Below are positions 52,475-61,423 of a DNA stretch of 64,000 bases, piece after piece. Every line of letters starts with the position of its first letter. Position 1 is the first letter of the stretch. Below the pieces are notes generated by a model, which was not told the DNA's origin, did not search any database, and saw only the letters and a list, made by a program, of their open reading frames with translations. The stretch covers positions 2,582,501 to 2,646,500 of the forward strand of contig NZ_CP109007.1 of assembly GCF_036226665.1 (NCBI RefSeq), read 5' to 3'. The position numbers and the translations under genes were made by a program. Source of the stretch: Streptomyces sp. NBC_00691 (GTDB lineage: Bacteria; Actinomycetota; Actinomycetes; Streptomycetales; Streptomycetaceae).

Positions 52475-53305
52475 ATGGAGAGCAGCGTGCCGAGCCTGGC
52501 GTCGATCGAGAACTGGCCCGTCCCCACCGCGGCGGCCGCCGTGGTCCGCGCGGACGGCACCCTGGCCGGGTCGTACGGCCCCACCGGGCAGCGATTCCCG
52601 CTCGCCTCCGTCACCAAGCCGCTCGCGGCGTACGCCGTCCTCGTCGCGTACGAGGAGGGGGCGATCGACCTCGACGAGCCGGCCGGGCCGGAGGGCGCGA
52701 CCGTACGGCATCTCCTCGCCCACACCTCGGGGCTCGCCTTCGACGAGAACCGGGTCATGGCCGCGCCGGGCACCCGCCGGATCTACTCCAACACCGGTTT
52801 CGAGGCCCTCGGCGACCATCTCGCCAAGGCGACGGACATCCCCTTCGCCGAGTATCTGCACCAGGCGGTCCTGGAGCCGCTGGGCATGACGTCGACGACC
52901 CTCGAGGGCTCACCCGCGAAGGACGGCGTGTCGACCGTGGACGACCTGGTGCGGTTCGCCGCCGAGGTGCAGGCGCCGCGGCTGCTCGACCCGCGCACGG
53001 TCCTGGACGCGATGACCGTCGCGTATCCCGGTCTGACCGGCATCCTGCCCGGCTACGGGCATCAGCGGCCCAACGACTGGGGGCTCGGCTTCGAGATCCG
53101 CGACGGCAAGTCCCCGCACTGGACGGGCGCCCAGTCCTCGCCGCGTACCTTCGGGCACTTCGGGCAGTCCGGCACGTTCCTGTGGATCGACCCGGACGCG
53201 CGTGCCGCGTGCGTGGCGCTGACCGACCGCCCCTTCGGGGCGTGGGCGGTGGAGGCGTGGCCGCCGTTCACCGACGCGGTCCTCGCCGATCTGCGTTCCG
53301 CCTGA
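52475..53305 (+). CDS. Serine hydrolase of the beta-lactamase/penicillin-binding family
   Basis: 276 residues, no signal peptide. The catalytic SVTK tetrad (Ser near residue 48) and the YSN motif of the class C/Pbp4-like family (YSNTGFEALGDHLAK) are present, with HFGQSGT near the C-terminus in place of a KTG motif. Members hydrolyse esters, amides or D-amino-acid peptides in the cytoplasm. Divergent from MerR. A role in detoxification is possible. Confidence 0.83.
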   Translation: MESSVPSLASIENWPVPTAAAAVVRADGTLAGSYGPTGQRFPLASVTKPLAAYAVLVAYEEGAIDLDEPAGPEGATVRHLLAHTSGLAFDENRVMAAPGTRRIYSNTGFEALGDHLAKATDIPFAEYLHQAVLEPLGMTSTTLEGSPAKDGVSTVDDLVRFAAEVQAPRLLDPRTVLDAMTVAYPGLTGILPGYGHQRPNDWGLGFEIRDGKSPHWTGAQSSPRTFGHFGQSGTFLWIDPDARAACVALTDRPFGAWAVEAWPPFTDAVLADLRSA

Positions 53306-53312
53306 GCCGCGG

Positions 53313-53990
53313 CTACATGTCGCAGCGGGCGGTGGGCAGGGTGCCGTCCGGGCCGCTGAGCGACACGTCGACCAGGCCGGCGGGGTGTTCCGCGTAGGCG
53401 GTCGTGCAGACCAGCTGGCGGACGCCCGTCTCCGACAGCCGTTTGACGGGGAAGGGCGTCCGGATCCAGATCAGCCGGCGCGCCGGGGTCCCCGACGAGG
53501 CGTTCCCCTCCGAGGCCTGCAGCATGGTCGGGGTCTTCCGCAGACTGCCGGGCAGGGCGGTGGTGATGCCGGCCGCGGCCTCGTTCGGCCTGGGTCCGGC
53601 GAGGAGCATGGCGAGGATCTTGTCGGTGACGATCCCGCCGCGGCTCAGGTCCTCCCGGGACATCTCGTAGTCCGGACCGAACACCTCCGAGGGGGTGCCC
53701 TCTCCCGAGCCCTCCGAGGAGGTCCCCGGGTACGACCGGCCGAGATCGCGGGCCACCGGCATCGACCGGCCGTCGGGGCCGACGAAGTAGAGCACGATCC
53801 GGTCGACGGGGATCGGCTGGACATGGACCGTCGCCGCCCCGCCCGCCTCGACGACGTCGCTCTTCCGTATGCCGCAGCCGGCCAGCGCGACCGGCGCCAG
53901 CAGGGCGAGCAGGGCGGCGGCCGCGGTACGGCGCCGCGCGGCTCCGCCCGTCCGGCGACGGGATGTGACGGTGGCCCGGCCGCCGTTCAC
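53313..53990 (-). CDS. GerMN-like lipoprotein of the two-component operon
   Basis: 225 residues from GTG 53990, which overlaps the kinase stop. Signal peptide with lipobox LAGC. The mature part (VQPIPVDRIVLYFVGPDGRSMPVARDLG...TDKILAMLLAGPRPNEAAAGITTALP) matches GerMN/LpqB-type surface lipoproteins. Third gene of RR-kinase-lipoprotein; it may be the signal-binding or negative regulator of the kinase, as with other Streptomyces sensor-lipoprotein operons. Confidence 0.78.
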   Translation of the reverse strand: MNGGRATVTSRRRTGGAARRRTAAAALLALLAPVALAGCGIRKSDVVEAGGAATVHVQPIPVDRIVLYFVGPDGRSMPVARDLGRSYPGTSSEGSGEGTPSEVFGPDYEMSREDLSRGGIVTDKILAMLLAGPRPNEAAAGITTALPGSLRKTPTMLQASEGNASSGTPARRLIWIRTPFPVKRLSETGVRQLVCTTAYAEHPAGLVDVSLSGPDGTLPTARCDM

Positions 53991-55591
53991 AGCGGCATCC
54001 GCACCGTGAAGACCGCCCCGCCGTCGGGGTCGTTGGCGGCCGTGACGGTGCCTCCGTGGAGCCGTACGTTCTCCAGGGTGATCGCGAGCCCGAGGCCGCT
54101 GCCCGCCGAACGGGTACGGGCCTGGTCCGCCTTGTAGAAGCGGTCGAACACATGCGGCAGGACGTCCGGGTGGATGCCGGGACCCCGGTCGGCGACCTCC
54201 GTCACCAGCCGGTCCTCCTCCGCCCACAGCCGGACCGTCACCGGCGCCCCGCCGTGCCGCAGAGCGTTCCCCACGAGGTTGGCGACGACGACGTCGAAGC
54301 GGCGCGGGTCGAGCCGGGCCCTGATCCCCTCCGCGAGGTACGGGACCACCTGCGCCGGATCGGTCCAGTGCCGGTGCTGGAGGGTCTTGCGGACGCAGTC
54401 GGCGGCGTCCACCTCGTCGGTGTGCAGCTCGGCGGCGCGGGCGTCGAAGCGGGAGATCTCCATGAGGTCTTCGACGAGCACGGCGAGCTTGCCGGTTTCG
54501 GCACTGATCAGGCGGACGGCGCGGGCGGTGTCGCTGTCGAGGCTCCCGGCGTCCTCGTCGAGGACCTCGGTGACGGCGAGCATCCCGGCGAGCGGGGTAC
54601 GGAGTTCGTGCGAGACGTCGGAGGCGAAGCGGCGGGCGCGGGCCTCGGCGTTGCGGAGTTCCGCGACGGAACGTTCCAGCTCGGCGGCGGACTCGTTGAA
54701 CGTCCGCGCGAGGTCGGCGAGTTCGTCGCTGCCCTCGGCGTGGATACGGGTGTCGAGCCGGCCTCGGCCCATGCTGTGGGCCGCGTGGCGGAGCTCCCGT
54801 ACGGGCCGCAGCACGCCGCGCGCGGCGATCAGGGCGGGGATCAGGGCGATGGCGAGCGCGGGCAGGGCGCCGTCGCGCGCGGCCGTGACCATCGCCTCGA
54901 TGTTCGCCTCCTCCTCGTCGAGTTCCATGACGGCATAGAACACGAGACCGGTGCGCTGCGGCGGGCCCTCGGCCGAACGGGCCAGGAAGACGGCGGGAAC
55001 GGCGATCGTCAGGTACGGCGTGCCGTTCTTGACCACCCGCTGGAAGCTGCCGTGCGGGACGGCCTCGTCGTCGGCGGCGCGGGCCCGCAGCTCCGGCGTG
55101 ATGACGGACGAGGAGGGCCGGTCGGTGGAGGAGACCCGGAGGGTGCCGTACTCGGCGTAGACCCGCCAGGTGCGGGGCTTGCCCTGGCGGGCGATCTGCA
55201 TGAGCGAGTCCCGCAGCATGGCGGGTTCGACGGGCAGGCTGACGCCGAGGCCTTCGACCTGCTCGCGGAAGGCGGAGACGGCGGTGTCCTGGGTCTGTTC
55301 CAGGATGGCGTTGCGGGCGGCGCGGTAGGTGAGGGCGGCGGTGGTGCCGCAGCCGACCATGGCGACGAGCAGGAAGGCGAGGACGAGCCGGGTGCGGAGC
55401 CCGAAGGGGTGCGGCCGCAGGCGGGGGCTCCGGCCCCCGCTCCGGGACGCGCGCCCCCGCCGGGACGTCCCGTGACCGTCGTGGTCGGCGCGTCCCCCGT
55501 GTCCACCCTGACCGTCGTGCCCCCCGTGTCCCCCGTACCCTCCGTGTCCCTCGTGCCCGGTGTCCTCGTCCGGGGTGACGCAGGCCTTCAC
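53987..55591 (-). CDS. HAMP/HisKA sensor histidine kinase with a His/Gly-rich N-terminus
   Basis: 534 residues. Residues 11-40 are extremely His/Gly/Asp-rich (GHEGHGGYGGHGGHDGQ-type). After them come transmembrane helix 1 (66-85), an extracytoplasmic domain (90-225), helix 2 (238-256), HAMP, a HisKA domain with ASDVSHELRTPLAGM and HATPase (DPRRFDVVVANLVGNALRHGG...SAGSGLGLAI). GTG 55591 overlaps the response-regulator stop. The tail is probably cytoplasmic and could bind Ni, Zn or Cu. An envelope sensor is expected from the cell-wall neighbourhood. Confidence 0.9.
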   Translation of the reverse strand: MKACVTPDEDTGHEGHGGYGGHGGHDGQGGHGGRADHDGHGTSRRGRASRSGGRSPRLRPHPFGLRTRLVLAFLLVAMVGCGTTAALTYRAARNAILEQTQDTAVSAFREQVEGLGVSLPVEPAMLRDSLMQIARQGKPRTWRVYAEYGTLRVSSTDRPSSSVITPELRARAADDEAVPHGSFQRVVKNGTPYLTIAVPAVFLARSAEGPPQRTGLVFYAVMELDEEEANIEAMVTAARDGALPALAIALIPALIAARGVLRPVRELRHAAHSMGRGRLDTRIHAEGSDELADLARTFNESAAELERSVAELRNAEARARRFASDVSHELRTPLAGMLAVTEVLDEDAGSLDSDTARAVRLISAETGKLAVLVEDLMEISRFDARAAELHTDEVDAADCVRKTLQHRHWTDPAQVVPYLAEGIRARLDPRRFDVVVANLVGNALRHGGAPVTVRLWAEEDRLVTEVADRGPGIHPDVLPHVFDRFYKADQARTRSAGSGLGLAITLENVRLHGGTVTAANDPDGGAVFTVRMPL

Positions 55592-56280
55592 AACGGCCCG
55601 AGCGGACCGAAGCGGTAGCCGAAGCCGCGCAGGGTCTGGATGTAGCGGGGTTCCCCCGGGGTGTCCTCGATCTTGTTCCGCAGTCGGCGGACGCAGGCGT
55701 CGACCAGCCGGGCGTCCCCGTGGTAGCTGTGCTCCCAGACGTGTTCGAGGAGCTGCTGCCGGCTGAACACCTGCTCGGGCGCGGCCGTGAGATGGAGCAG
55801 CAGTTTCAGCTCGGAGGGTGCGAGGGCGATCCGCTCGCCGGCCTTGGCGACGGTGAGACCGGCCCGGTCGACGGCCAGGTCCCCGTGGAACTCGACGGCG
55901 GCCCGGCCGCCGGCCGGCTCCTCGATACGGCGCAGGACGGCCCGGATCCGCGCCTCGATGACCTCGGTACGGGCGGGCTTGACGATGTAGTCGTCGGCGC
56001 CGGCCTCCAGACCGATGACGACGTCGAAGTCGTCCCCGCGGGCGGTCAGCATGATGATCGGCAGCTGGCTGCTCTCGCGGACCCGGCGGCAGACCTGGAC
56101 GCCGTTGATGCCCGGCAGCATGAGGTCGAGCAGCAGCAGATCCGGCCGGAACTCCGCGAGCGCGTCGAGCCCGGCCTCCCCGGTGGCGGCGGTGCGCACC
56201 TCGTGCCCGCGGCGGCGGAGCCCGAGCTCGACGCCTTCACGGACGGAGGGGTCGTCTTCTATCAGGAGCACGCGGGGCAT
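55588..56280 (-). CDS. OmpR-type response regulator
   Basis: 230 residues, ATG 56280 (MPRVLLIEDDPSV); a TTG at 56295 is in frame with AGGGA upstream. Receiver domain with Asp52 (LLLLDLMLP) and the conserved Lys in IVKPART, and a winged-helix output domain (RIALAPSELKLLLHLTAAPEQVFSRQQLLEHVWEHSYHGDARLVDACVRRLRNKIED). It begins 49 bp after murJ on the same strand, so co-transcription with femX-murJ is possible. Confidence 0.93.
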   Translation of the reverse strand: MPRVLLIEDDPSVREGVELGLRRRGHEVRTAATGEAGLDALAEFRPDLLLLDLMLPGINGVQVCRRVRESSQLPIIMLTARGDDFDVVIGLEAGADDYIVKPARTEVIEARIRAVLRRIEEPAGGRAAVEFHGDLAVDRAGLTVAKAGERIALAPSELKLLLHLTAAPEQVFSRQQLLEHVWEHSYHGDARLVDACVRRLRNKIEDTPGEPRYIQTLRGFGYRFGPLGPL

Positions 56281-56329
56281 CTGTGAAGTATCCAAGGTCG
56301 AAGGGTCCCTCCAGCCGGAGGGGGATGGC

Positions 56330-57994
56330 TCAGGTGCGGTGGGCGAGGCCGCGCAGCCGGCCGCCGGCGGCCGACACGAGGGCCTGGACCTCGGTGAGCC
56401 GCAGGGGCCCGGCGAGGACGGCGAAGACCGTGAGGACGGTCAGCGCCCCGGCGATCCCCGAGGGCAGGGCGCCGGCCGGCCCGGTGAGGTCGGCGATCAG
56501 GAGTCCGTAGCCCGCGGCGGGCACGGCGGCGGCCAGCAGCCGCGCGAGCGCGGGGACGGAGCCGCCGGAGGCGGGACCGCCCGCTCCCCCCGACGCCGGG
56601 GCGCTCCCCTTGAGCCGCCTCCTCAGCACGTACGCCGTGAGGCCCCAGCCCGCCCAGAGTGCGAGCGAGTAGCCGGCGGCCATGCCGGTGACGGCCCACC
56701 GGGTGGGCAGGTGGTGGTACGCGGCGAACGACAGCCCCGCGTTGAGCCCGGCGATCACCAGGTTGAGCAGGAACGGGGTGCGGGTGTCCCGCAGCGCGTA
56801 GAAGGCGCGGTTGCAGACGTACTGCCCGGAGAGGGCGACGAGTCCGGGCGCGAAGGCCATCAGGATCCAGGACATCGCGCGGATGTCGTCGTCGCTGGTC
56901 GCCCCGTACCGGAAGACGACCGTCATCAGCGGGACGGCGAGCGCGAGGAGGGCGCAGGCCGCCGGGACGACCGCGGCCTGGCTGGTCCGCAGGGCGTACG
57001 AGACGTCCCGGCGGACCCCCGCGAGGTCGCCGTCGGCGGCAGCGGCGCTCATCCGGGGCAGCAGCGCGGTGACGAGGGAGACCGTGATGATGCCGTGCGG
57101 GACGGACCACAGCAGATAGGCGTTGTTGTACGCGGCGAGACCGCCGCCGCTGACGGTGCCGCCGGCCGAGGTGGCGAGCAGGGTGGTCACCCAGTACGCG
57201 CCTTGGTTGGTGAGGACCAGCAGGACCAGCCAGCCCGCCGAGCGCAGCGGGGTGGCGAGGCCGCTGCCGCGCCAGTCGAAGCGGGGCCGCCAGCGGAAGC
57301 GGGCGGCGCGCAGCGAGGGCACGAGGGCGAGGGCCTGGAGCACGATGCCGGCGGTGGTGCCCCAGCCGAGCAGCGCGGTCTCCCCGGGGGTGAGGGAGCC
57401 ACCGTCGCCGACCACGAGGAACAGGGCGAAGACGGAGACGACGACCACGTTGTTGAGGACGGGCGTCCACATCATGGCGCCGAAGCGGCCCCGCGCGTTG
57501 AGGACCTGCCCGAGCAGGGTGAACAGGCCGAGGAAGAAGATCTGCGGCAGGCACGCGCGCGCGAAGGCGAGGGTCGTCTCCCGCTGCTCGCCGGTGTAGT
57601 CGGTGTACGTGTCGACGATCAGGGGCGCGGCGAGGACCGCGCCGGCCGTGAGGGCGACGAGGGCGAGCGCGCAGAGGGTGAGCAGCCGGTCCGTGTAGGC
57701 GACTCCGCCGTCCTCGTGCTCCTTGGCGGCCTTGACCAGCTCGGGGACGAAGACGGCGTTGAGGGCGCCGCCGAGCAGGAGCGTGTAGATGATGGTGGGG
57801 ACGGTGTTGCCGACCGCGTAGCCGTCGGCGACGGCGGCCGCACCGAGCGCCGCGGCGACGACGGCGGCGCGGACGAAGCCGGTGGCCCGGGAGACGAGCG
57901 AGCCGGCGGCCATGACCGCGCCGCTGCGCAGCGCGGACGGCTTGGCCTTCGCCCGGCCCCTGCCGGGCCTCTCCGCGGTGAGCGTGGCCGTCAT
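56330..57994 (-). CDS. murJ: MurJ-type lipid II flippase
   Basis: 554 residues with 14 predicted helices. Conserved early motif SLVSRATGFVRAAVVAAALG, LVKAAKEHEDGG, RACLPQIFFLGLFTLLGQVLNARGRFGAMMWTPVLNN and the arginine-rich RMSAAAADGDLAGVRRDVSYALR are those of MurJ/MviN. Flips lipid II across the cytoplasmic membrane for peptidoglycan synthesis. Streptomyces usually has more than one MurJ homologue. ATGA overlap with femX. Confidence 0.88.
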   Translation of the reverse strand: MTATLTAERPGRGRAKAKPSALRSGAVMAAGSLVSRATGFVRAAVVAAALGAAAVADGYAVGNTVPTIIYTLLLGGALNAVFVPELVKAAKEHEDGGVAYTDRLLTLCALALVALTAGAVLAAPLIVDTYTDYTGEQRETTLAFARACLPQIFFLGLFTLLGQVLNARGRFGAMMWTPVLNNVVVVSVFALFLVVGDGGSLTPGETALLGWGTTAGIVLQALALVPSLRAARFRWRPRFDWRGSGLATPLRSAGWLVLLVLTNQGAYWVTTLLATSAGGTVSGGGLAAYNNAYLLWSVPHGIITVSLVTALLPRMSAAAADGDLAGVRRDVSYALRTSQAAVVPAACALLALAVPLMTVVFRYGATSDDDIRAMSWILMAFAPGLVALSGQYVCNRAFYALRDTRTPFLLNLVIAGLNAGLSFAAYHHLPTRWAVTGMAAGYSLALWAGWGLTAYVLRRRLKGSAPASGGAGGPASGGSVPALARLLAAAVPAAGYGLLIADLTGPAGALPSGIAGALTVLTVFAVLAGPLRLTEVQALVSAAGGRLRGLAHRT

Positions 57995-59166
57995 CGGCGG
58001 GCCATGTACGCCTGGAAGGCGCGGAACAGCGCGTGGTTGGTCGTGCCCTGCATCGGTGTCTCCCACTCCCCCAGCGTCTCGACGACCTGTCCGCCCGTGC
58101 CGAGCTTCCAGCGGAGCAGTCCGTGGGCACGGTCGCCCGGGTCGAGGGTGGAGGGTACCCCGCGCAGGTCGTAGACGGCGGCGCCGAGGGCGTGGGCGTC
58201 GAGCATCATGCGCCACTGGAGGGCGTTGGAGGGGCGGACCTCGCGACGGTGGTCGGCGGAGGCCCCGGTCTGGTACCAGACGCGTCCGCCCACGGCGACC
58301 ATGGTGTGGGCGGCGAGGATCTCGCCCTCGTGGCGGGCCAGGTAGAGCTTCATCCGGCCGGGGTGCTCGGCGTTGAGGACGGCGTACTGGCGCTCGTAGT
58401 AGGCGAGGGAGCGGCCGAGCCGGAAGCCGTCGCGCTCCTCGGTGATGCGGAGCAGCCGGTAGAACTCGGGGAGGTCGGCGGCGGATCCGACGGTGATCTC
58501 GACCCCGGACTTGCGGGCCTTGCGGACGTTGCGCCGCCATTCCTGGTTGAGGCCGGTCCACAGGTCGTCGGGGGTGCGGCCGGTGAGCGGCACCTGGAAG
58601 ACGTGCCGGGGCTGGGCGTCGGCGCCGTCCTCCGACTCCCCGCCGCAGCGGCGCCAGCCCCGTGCGCGGAGGCGTTCGGAGACGGCGGTCCCCAGCGGGT
58701 CGACCTCGTCGGCGAGGACGTCGGAGAGCCGGCGGCCGGGGCCGGCGGCGGCCTTGACGGTGGCGGCGTTCCACCGCCGGTAGGCGGGCCCTGGGCCGAT
58801 GCGTACGGCGAAGGCGCCGCAGGAGCGGAGGTGGCCGAGGAGCGGGGAGAGCCAGCTGTCGATGTCGGGGTCGGCCCAGTCGGCGACGGGGCCTTCGGGC
58901 AGGTAGGCGAAGTACTTGCGGGTGCCGGGGAACGGCCGCAGGAGGACGAGGGCGACGCCGGTCAGTTCACCGGACTCCGTTCCCCAGCCGACCAGTTGGT
59001 GCTGCCAGCCGTCCTTCACCTGGGCCCAGGCAGGGACCTGGAGGAAGCTGGGCCCGTCCGCACCGGAGCGGGACGCGAGGAAGGCGCGGTAGACCTCGGG
59101 GGTCACCTGGCCGAGCCGCAGGGCGCGGCGCTCGGTGGGTGCGGCCGTCACGAGCAGGGCTGACAC
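57991..59166 (-). CDS. FemX-type lipid II aminoacyltransferase
   Basis: 391 residues from GTG 59166 (AGGAGG eight bases upstream). FemABX/GNAT fold: two acyltransferase-like domains with RPFPGTRKYFAYLPEGPVADW, VRIGPGPAYRRWN, LNQEWRRNVRKARKSGVEI and YQTGASADHRREVRPSNALQWRMMLDAHALGAAVYDLRG. Members add the first amino acid (Gly in many streptomycetes) to the stem peptide Lys/Dpm of lipid II via aminoacyl-tRNA. Overlap with murJ links bridge formation to export of lipid II. Confidence 0.88.
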   Translation of the reverse strand: MSALLVTAAPTERRALRLGQVTPEVYRAFLASRSGADGPSFLQVPAWAQVKDGWQHQLVGWGTESGELTGVALVLLRPFPGTRKYFAYLPEGPVADWADPDIDSWLSPLLGHLRSCGAFAVRIGPGPAYRRWNAATVKAAAGPGRRLSDVLADEVDPLGTAVSERLRARGWRRCGGESEDGADAQPRHVFQVPLTGRTPDDLWTGLNQEWRRNVRKARKSGVEITVGSAADLPEFYRLLRITEERDGFRLGRSLAYYERQYAVLNAEHPGRMKLYLARHEGEILAAHTMVAVGGRVWYQTGASADHRREVRPSNALQWRMMLDAHALGAAVYDLRGVPSTLDPGDRAHGLLRWKLGTGGQVVETLGEWETPMQGTTNHALFRAFQAYMARR

Positions 59167-59374
59167 AACGGAAGCCTCCTTGTTCCGCCCCTCGGTGGTG
59201 GGGCGCACAGCAGGCTCACAGCCGAATTCGACGGAGTCGCGCGCCATATGTGACCGGACGATGACCGTTCTGCCTCAGCCCTTGTCATACGGACCCCGGG
59301 CCCTCCGCGCGGCGCGGGGAGCGACCTACAGTCCGAAACATCCCACTCGCTCCTCGTCCCAGCGGAGGTCTCCC

Positions 59375-60547
59375 GTGCTGCGCATACGCACTCCCCGTCC
59401 CGTTCTCGCGGCAGTCGCGCTGAGCGTCTCCCTGACGGCCTGTACGGCTCAGGCGGCGAGCGGACCGGCGGGGACGGACGCCGGGGACCCTGCGAAGTCT
59501 CGGCCGGCGAAGGTGACGGTCGTGGACCCGGCGGCCGGTGTCCCGGTGACGGTGACCGCGACGGGCGGCACGATCTCCGAGGTGAAGGTCGTGGACGCGG
59601 ACGGCGGTTCGCTCGCGGGGCGCGCGGCGGCGGGCGGCGCCCGCTGGGTCTCGGACCGCAAGGCGGCGCCGGGCACGCAGTACACCGTGGAGGTCACCTC
59701 GCGTACGGCCGACGGCAAGGAGTCGACGACCAGGTCCTCCTTCCGTACGGCCGCGGCGGACAAGGTCAACAAGCTGACCCTCGCGCCCGGCAAGAACACG
59801 ACCGTCGGCATCGGCCACCCCGTCTCGATCGTCTTCGACCTGCCGGTGACGAAGAAGGCGGACGTCGAGAAGCAGCTCAAGGTGACCACCTCGAACGCGA
59901 CCGAGGGGTCCTGGGGCTGGGTCAAGGACTACTCCGGCCGCGACAGGGCGGACTGGCGCCCCCGTACGTACTGGAAGCCCGGCACGAAGGTCACCCTGGA
60001 AGCGGACCTGAACGGCACGGACTCGGGCGGCGGTTGGTTCGTACGGGACTACCGCACCGGCTTCACGGTCGGCTCCGCGCAGATCGTCAAGGTCGACCTG
60101 GACCGTCATCGGCTGACCCTGGACAAGGACGGGCGGACGGTCCGTACGATCCCGGTCTCCGGCGGCACCCCGGGCGGCGACAAGCGGTCCTGGCGGGGCA
60201 CCGCCGTGCTGATGGCGAAGGAGGGGACCATCAACATGAACTCGGAGACGGTCGGGCTCGGGGACGCGTACGACAAGGACGTCGACTACTCGATGCGGCT
60301 GACCTGGTCGGGCATGTACGCGCACGCGGCCCCGTGGAACGCGGCGTACTTCGGCAACGCCAACAAGAGCTCGGGCTGCATCGGCATGAGCGACGAGGAC
60401 GCCGCGTCCTTCTACGGCGCGGTGAACGTCGGCGACCCCTTCGAGATCACCGGCAAGGACACCAAGGGAACGGTCGACGAGGGCAACGGCTACGGGGCGT
60501 GGAACGTGAGCTGGGAGCAGTGGAAGAAGAAGAGCGCCCTCGCCTGA
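59375..60547 (+). CDS. L,D-transpeptidase (YkuD), lipoprotein
   Basis: 390 residues from GTG 59375 (GGAGG six bases upstream). Lipobox LTAC; two Ig-like (BigB-type) domains (about 48-255), then the YkuD catalytic domain with WSGMYAHAAPWN and the active-site SSGCIGMS (Cys nucleophile). Makes 3-3 peptidoglycan cross-links. Lies divergent from femX-murJ across a 208-bp promoter region. Confidence 0.93.
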   Translation: MLRIRTPRPVLAAVALSVSLTACTAQAASGPAGTDAGDPAKSRPAKVTVVDPAAGVPVTVTATGGTISEVKVVDADGGSLAGRAAAGGARWVSDRKAAPGTQYTVEVTSRTADGKESTTRSSFRTAAADKVNKLTLAPGKNTTVGIGHPVSIVFDLPVTKKADVEKQLKVTTSNATEGSWGWVKDYSGRDRADWRPRTYWKPGTKVTLEADLNGTDSGGGWFVRDYRTGFTVGSAQIVKVDLDRHRLTLDKDGRTVRTIPVSGGTPGGDKRSWRGTAVLMAKEGTINMNSETVGLGDAYDKDVDYSMRLTWSGMYAHAAPWNAAYFGNANKSSGCIGMSDEDAASFYGAVNVGDPFEITGKDTKGTVDEGNGYGAWNVSWEQWKKKSALA

Positions 60548-60566
60548 AGGGCCGGCCCCGGGGCGT

Positions 60567-61235
60567 TCAGCCGAGGGCCTTGCGCCAGTCCCGCATCTCC
60601 CAGATCAGGACCTCCGCATCGGTCATGGCGTCGAGGGTGTGCCCCCGGGCGTCGGTGACACGGGCGGCGTCGCCGGGGTGCAGCGGCTCCCCGTCGAGCC
60701 CGACCGTGCCCCGTACGACATGGACGTACACGAAGTCGGCGGACGGCACGGGGACCCGCTCGCCCGCCACGGGACGGCGGACGTGCAGTCGCGCGTCCGC
60801 CTCCGGGAGGTCGTACGGCTCCGCGAGCCCTCGCACCACCTCGTACCCGGGCTCCCCGCCCGGAGACAGCGGCGCGAGCCACATCTGCACGAAGACGAGC
60901 GGCGCGCCGGCGTCGTTGCGTTCGACGTGCCGGACTCCTCCGGCTGCGCTCAGCCGCTGGAGGTCGCCGGGGCGGACCACCGTGGTGTGCCCCGCCGTGT
61001 CGTGGTGGGTGAGCTCCCCCTCGACGACCCAGGTGACGATCTCGGTGTGGCTGTGCGGATGCTCGTCGAAGCCCGCGCCGGGGGCGAGCCGCTCCTCGTT
61101 GCAGGCGAGCACGGCGCCGAAGCGGAGGTTGTCGGGGTCGTAGTGCGGCCCGAAGGACAGGGCGTGCCGGGTCTCGATCCCGGCGGCGGGATCCCCACCG
61201 GGATACCGCTCCCCCGAGCGCTGGATACGAATCAC
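60567..61235 (-). CDS. Pirin family protein
   Basis: 222 residues from GTG 61235 (VIRIQRSGERYPGG). Bicupin with metal ligands in DEHPHSHTEIVTWVVEGELTHHDTAGH, then LVFVQMWLAPLSPG and a second cupin (HVVRGTVGLDGEPLHPGDAARV). Pirins bind iron and may be quercetinases or redox regulators. The start lies within a 25-bp duplication. Convergent with the L,D-transpeptidase. Confidence 0.85.
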   Translation of the reverse strand: MIRIQRSGERYPGGDPAAGIETRHALSFGPHYDPDNLRFGAVLACNEERLAPGAGFDEHPHSHTEIVTWVVEGELTHHDTAGHTTVVRPGDLQRLSAAGGVRHVERNDAGAPLVFVQMWLAPLSPGGEPGYEVVRGLAEPYDLPEADARLHVRRPVAGERVPVPSADFVYVHVVRGTVGLDGEPLHPGDAARVTDARGHTLDAMTDAEVLIWEMRDWRKALG

Positions 61236-61283
61236 GGGTCCTACGGTAGTCCGGCCGTCACGGGTCCTACGGCAGTCCGGCCG
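61233..61283. repeat. 25-bp tandem duplication at the pirin start
   Basis: CACGGGTCCTACGG-type unit (61233-61257) repeats at 61259-61283 with a single T/C difference, 26-bp period. One copy carries the pirin GTG start and its Shine-Dalgarno-like AGGACCC. Confidence 0.8.
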
Positions 61284-61423
61284 CGGGCCACGGACCGGAG
61301 CGCGGGCCCGCCCCGCCCGGGACGCCCGCCGCGGGCCCCGGCCCGTCCGGCGGGCCCGCCCCGCCGGAACCGAACCCGCCCCGACCCCGCACACTGCCGT
61401 CCCGATAAGGCAGTCTTGTCCCC

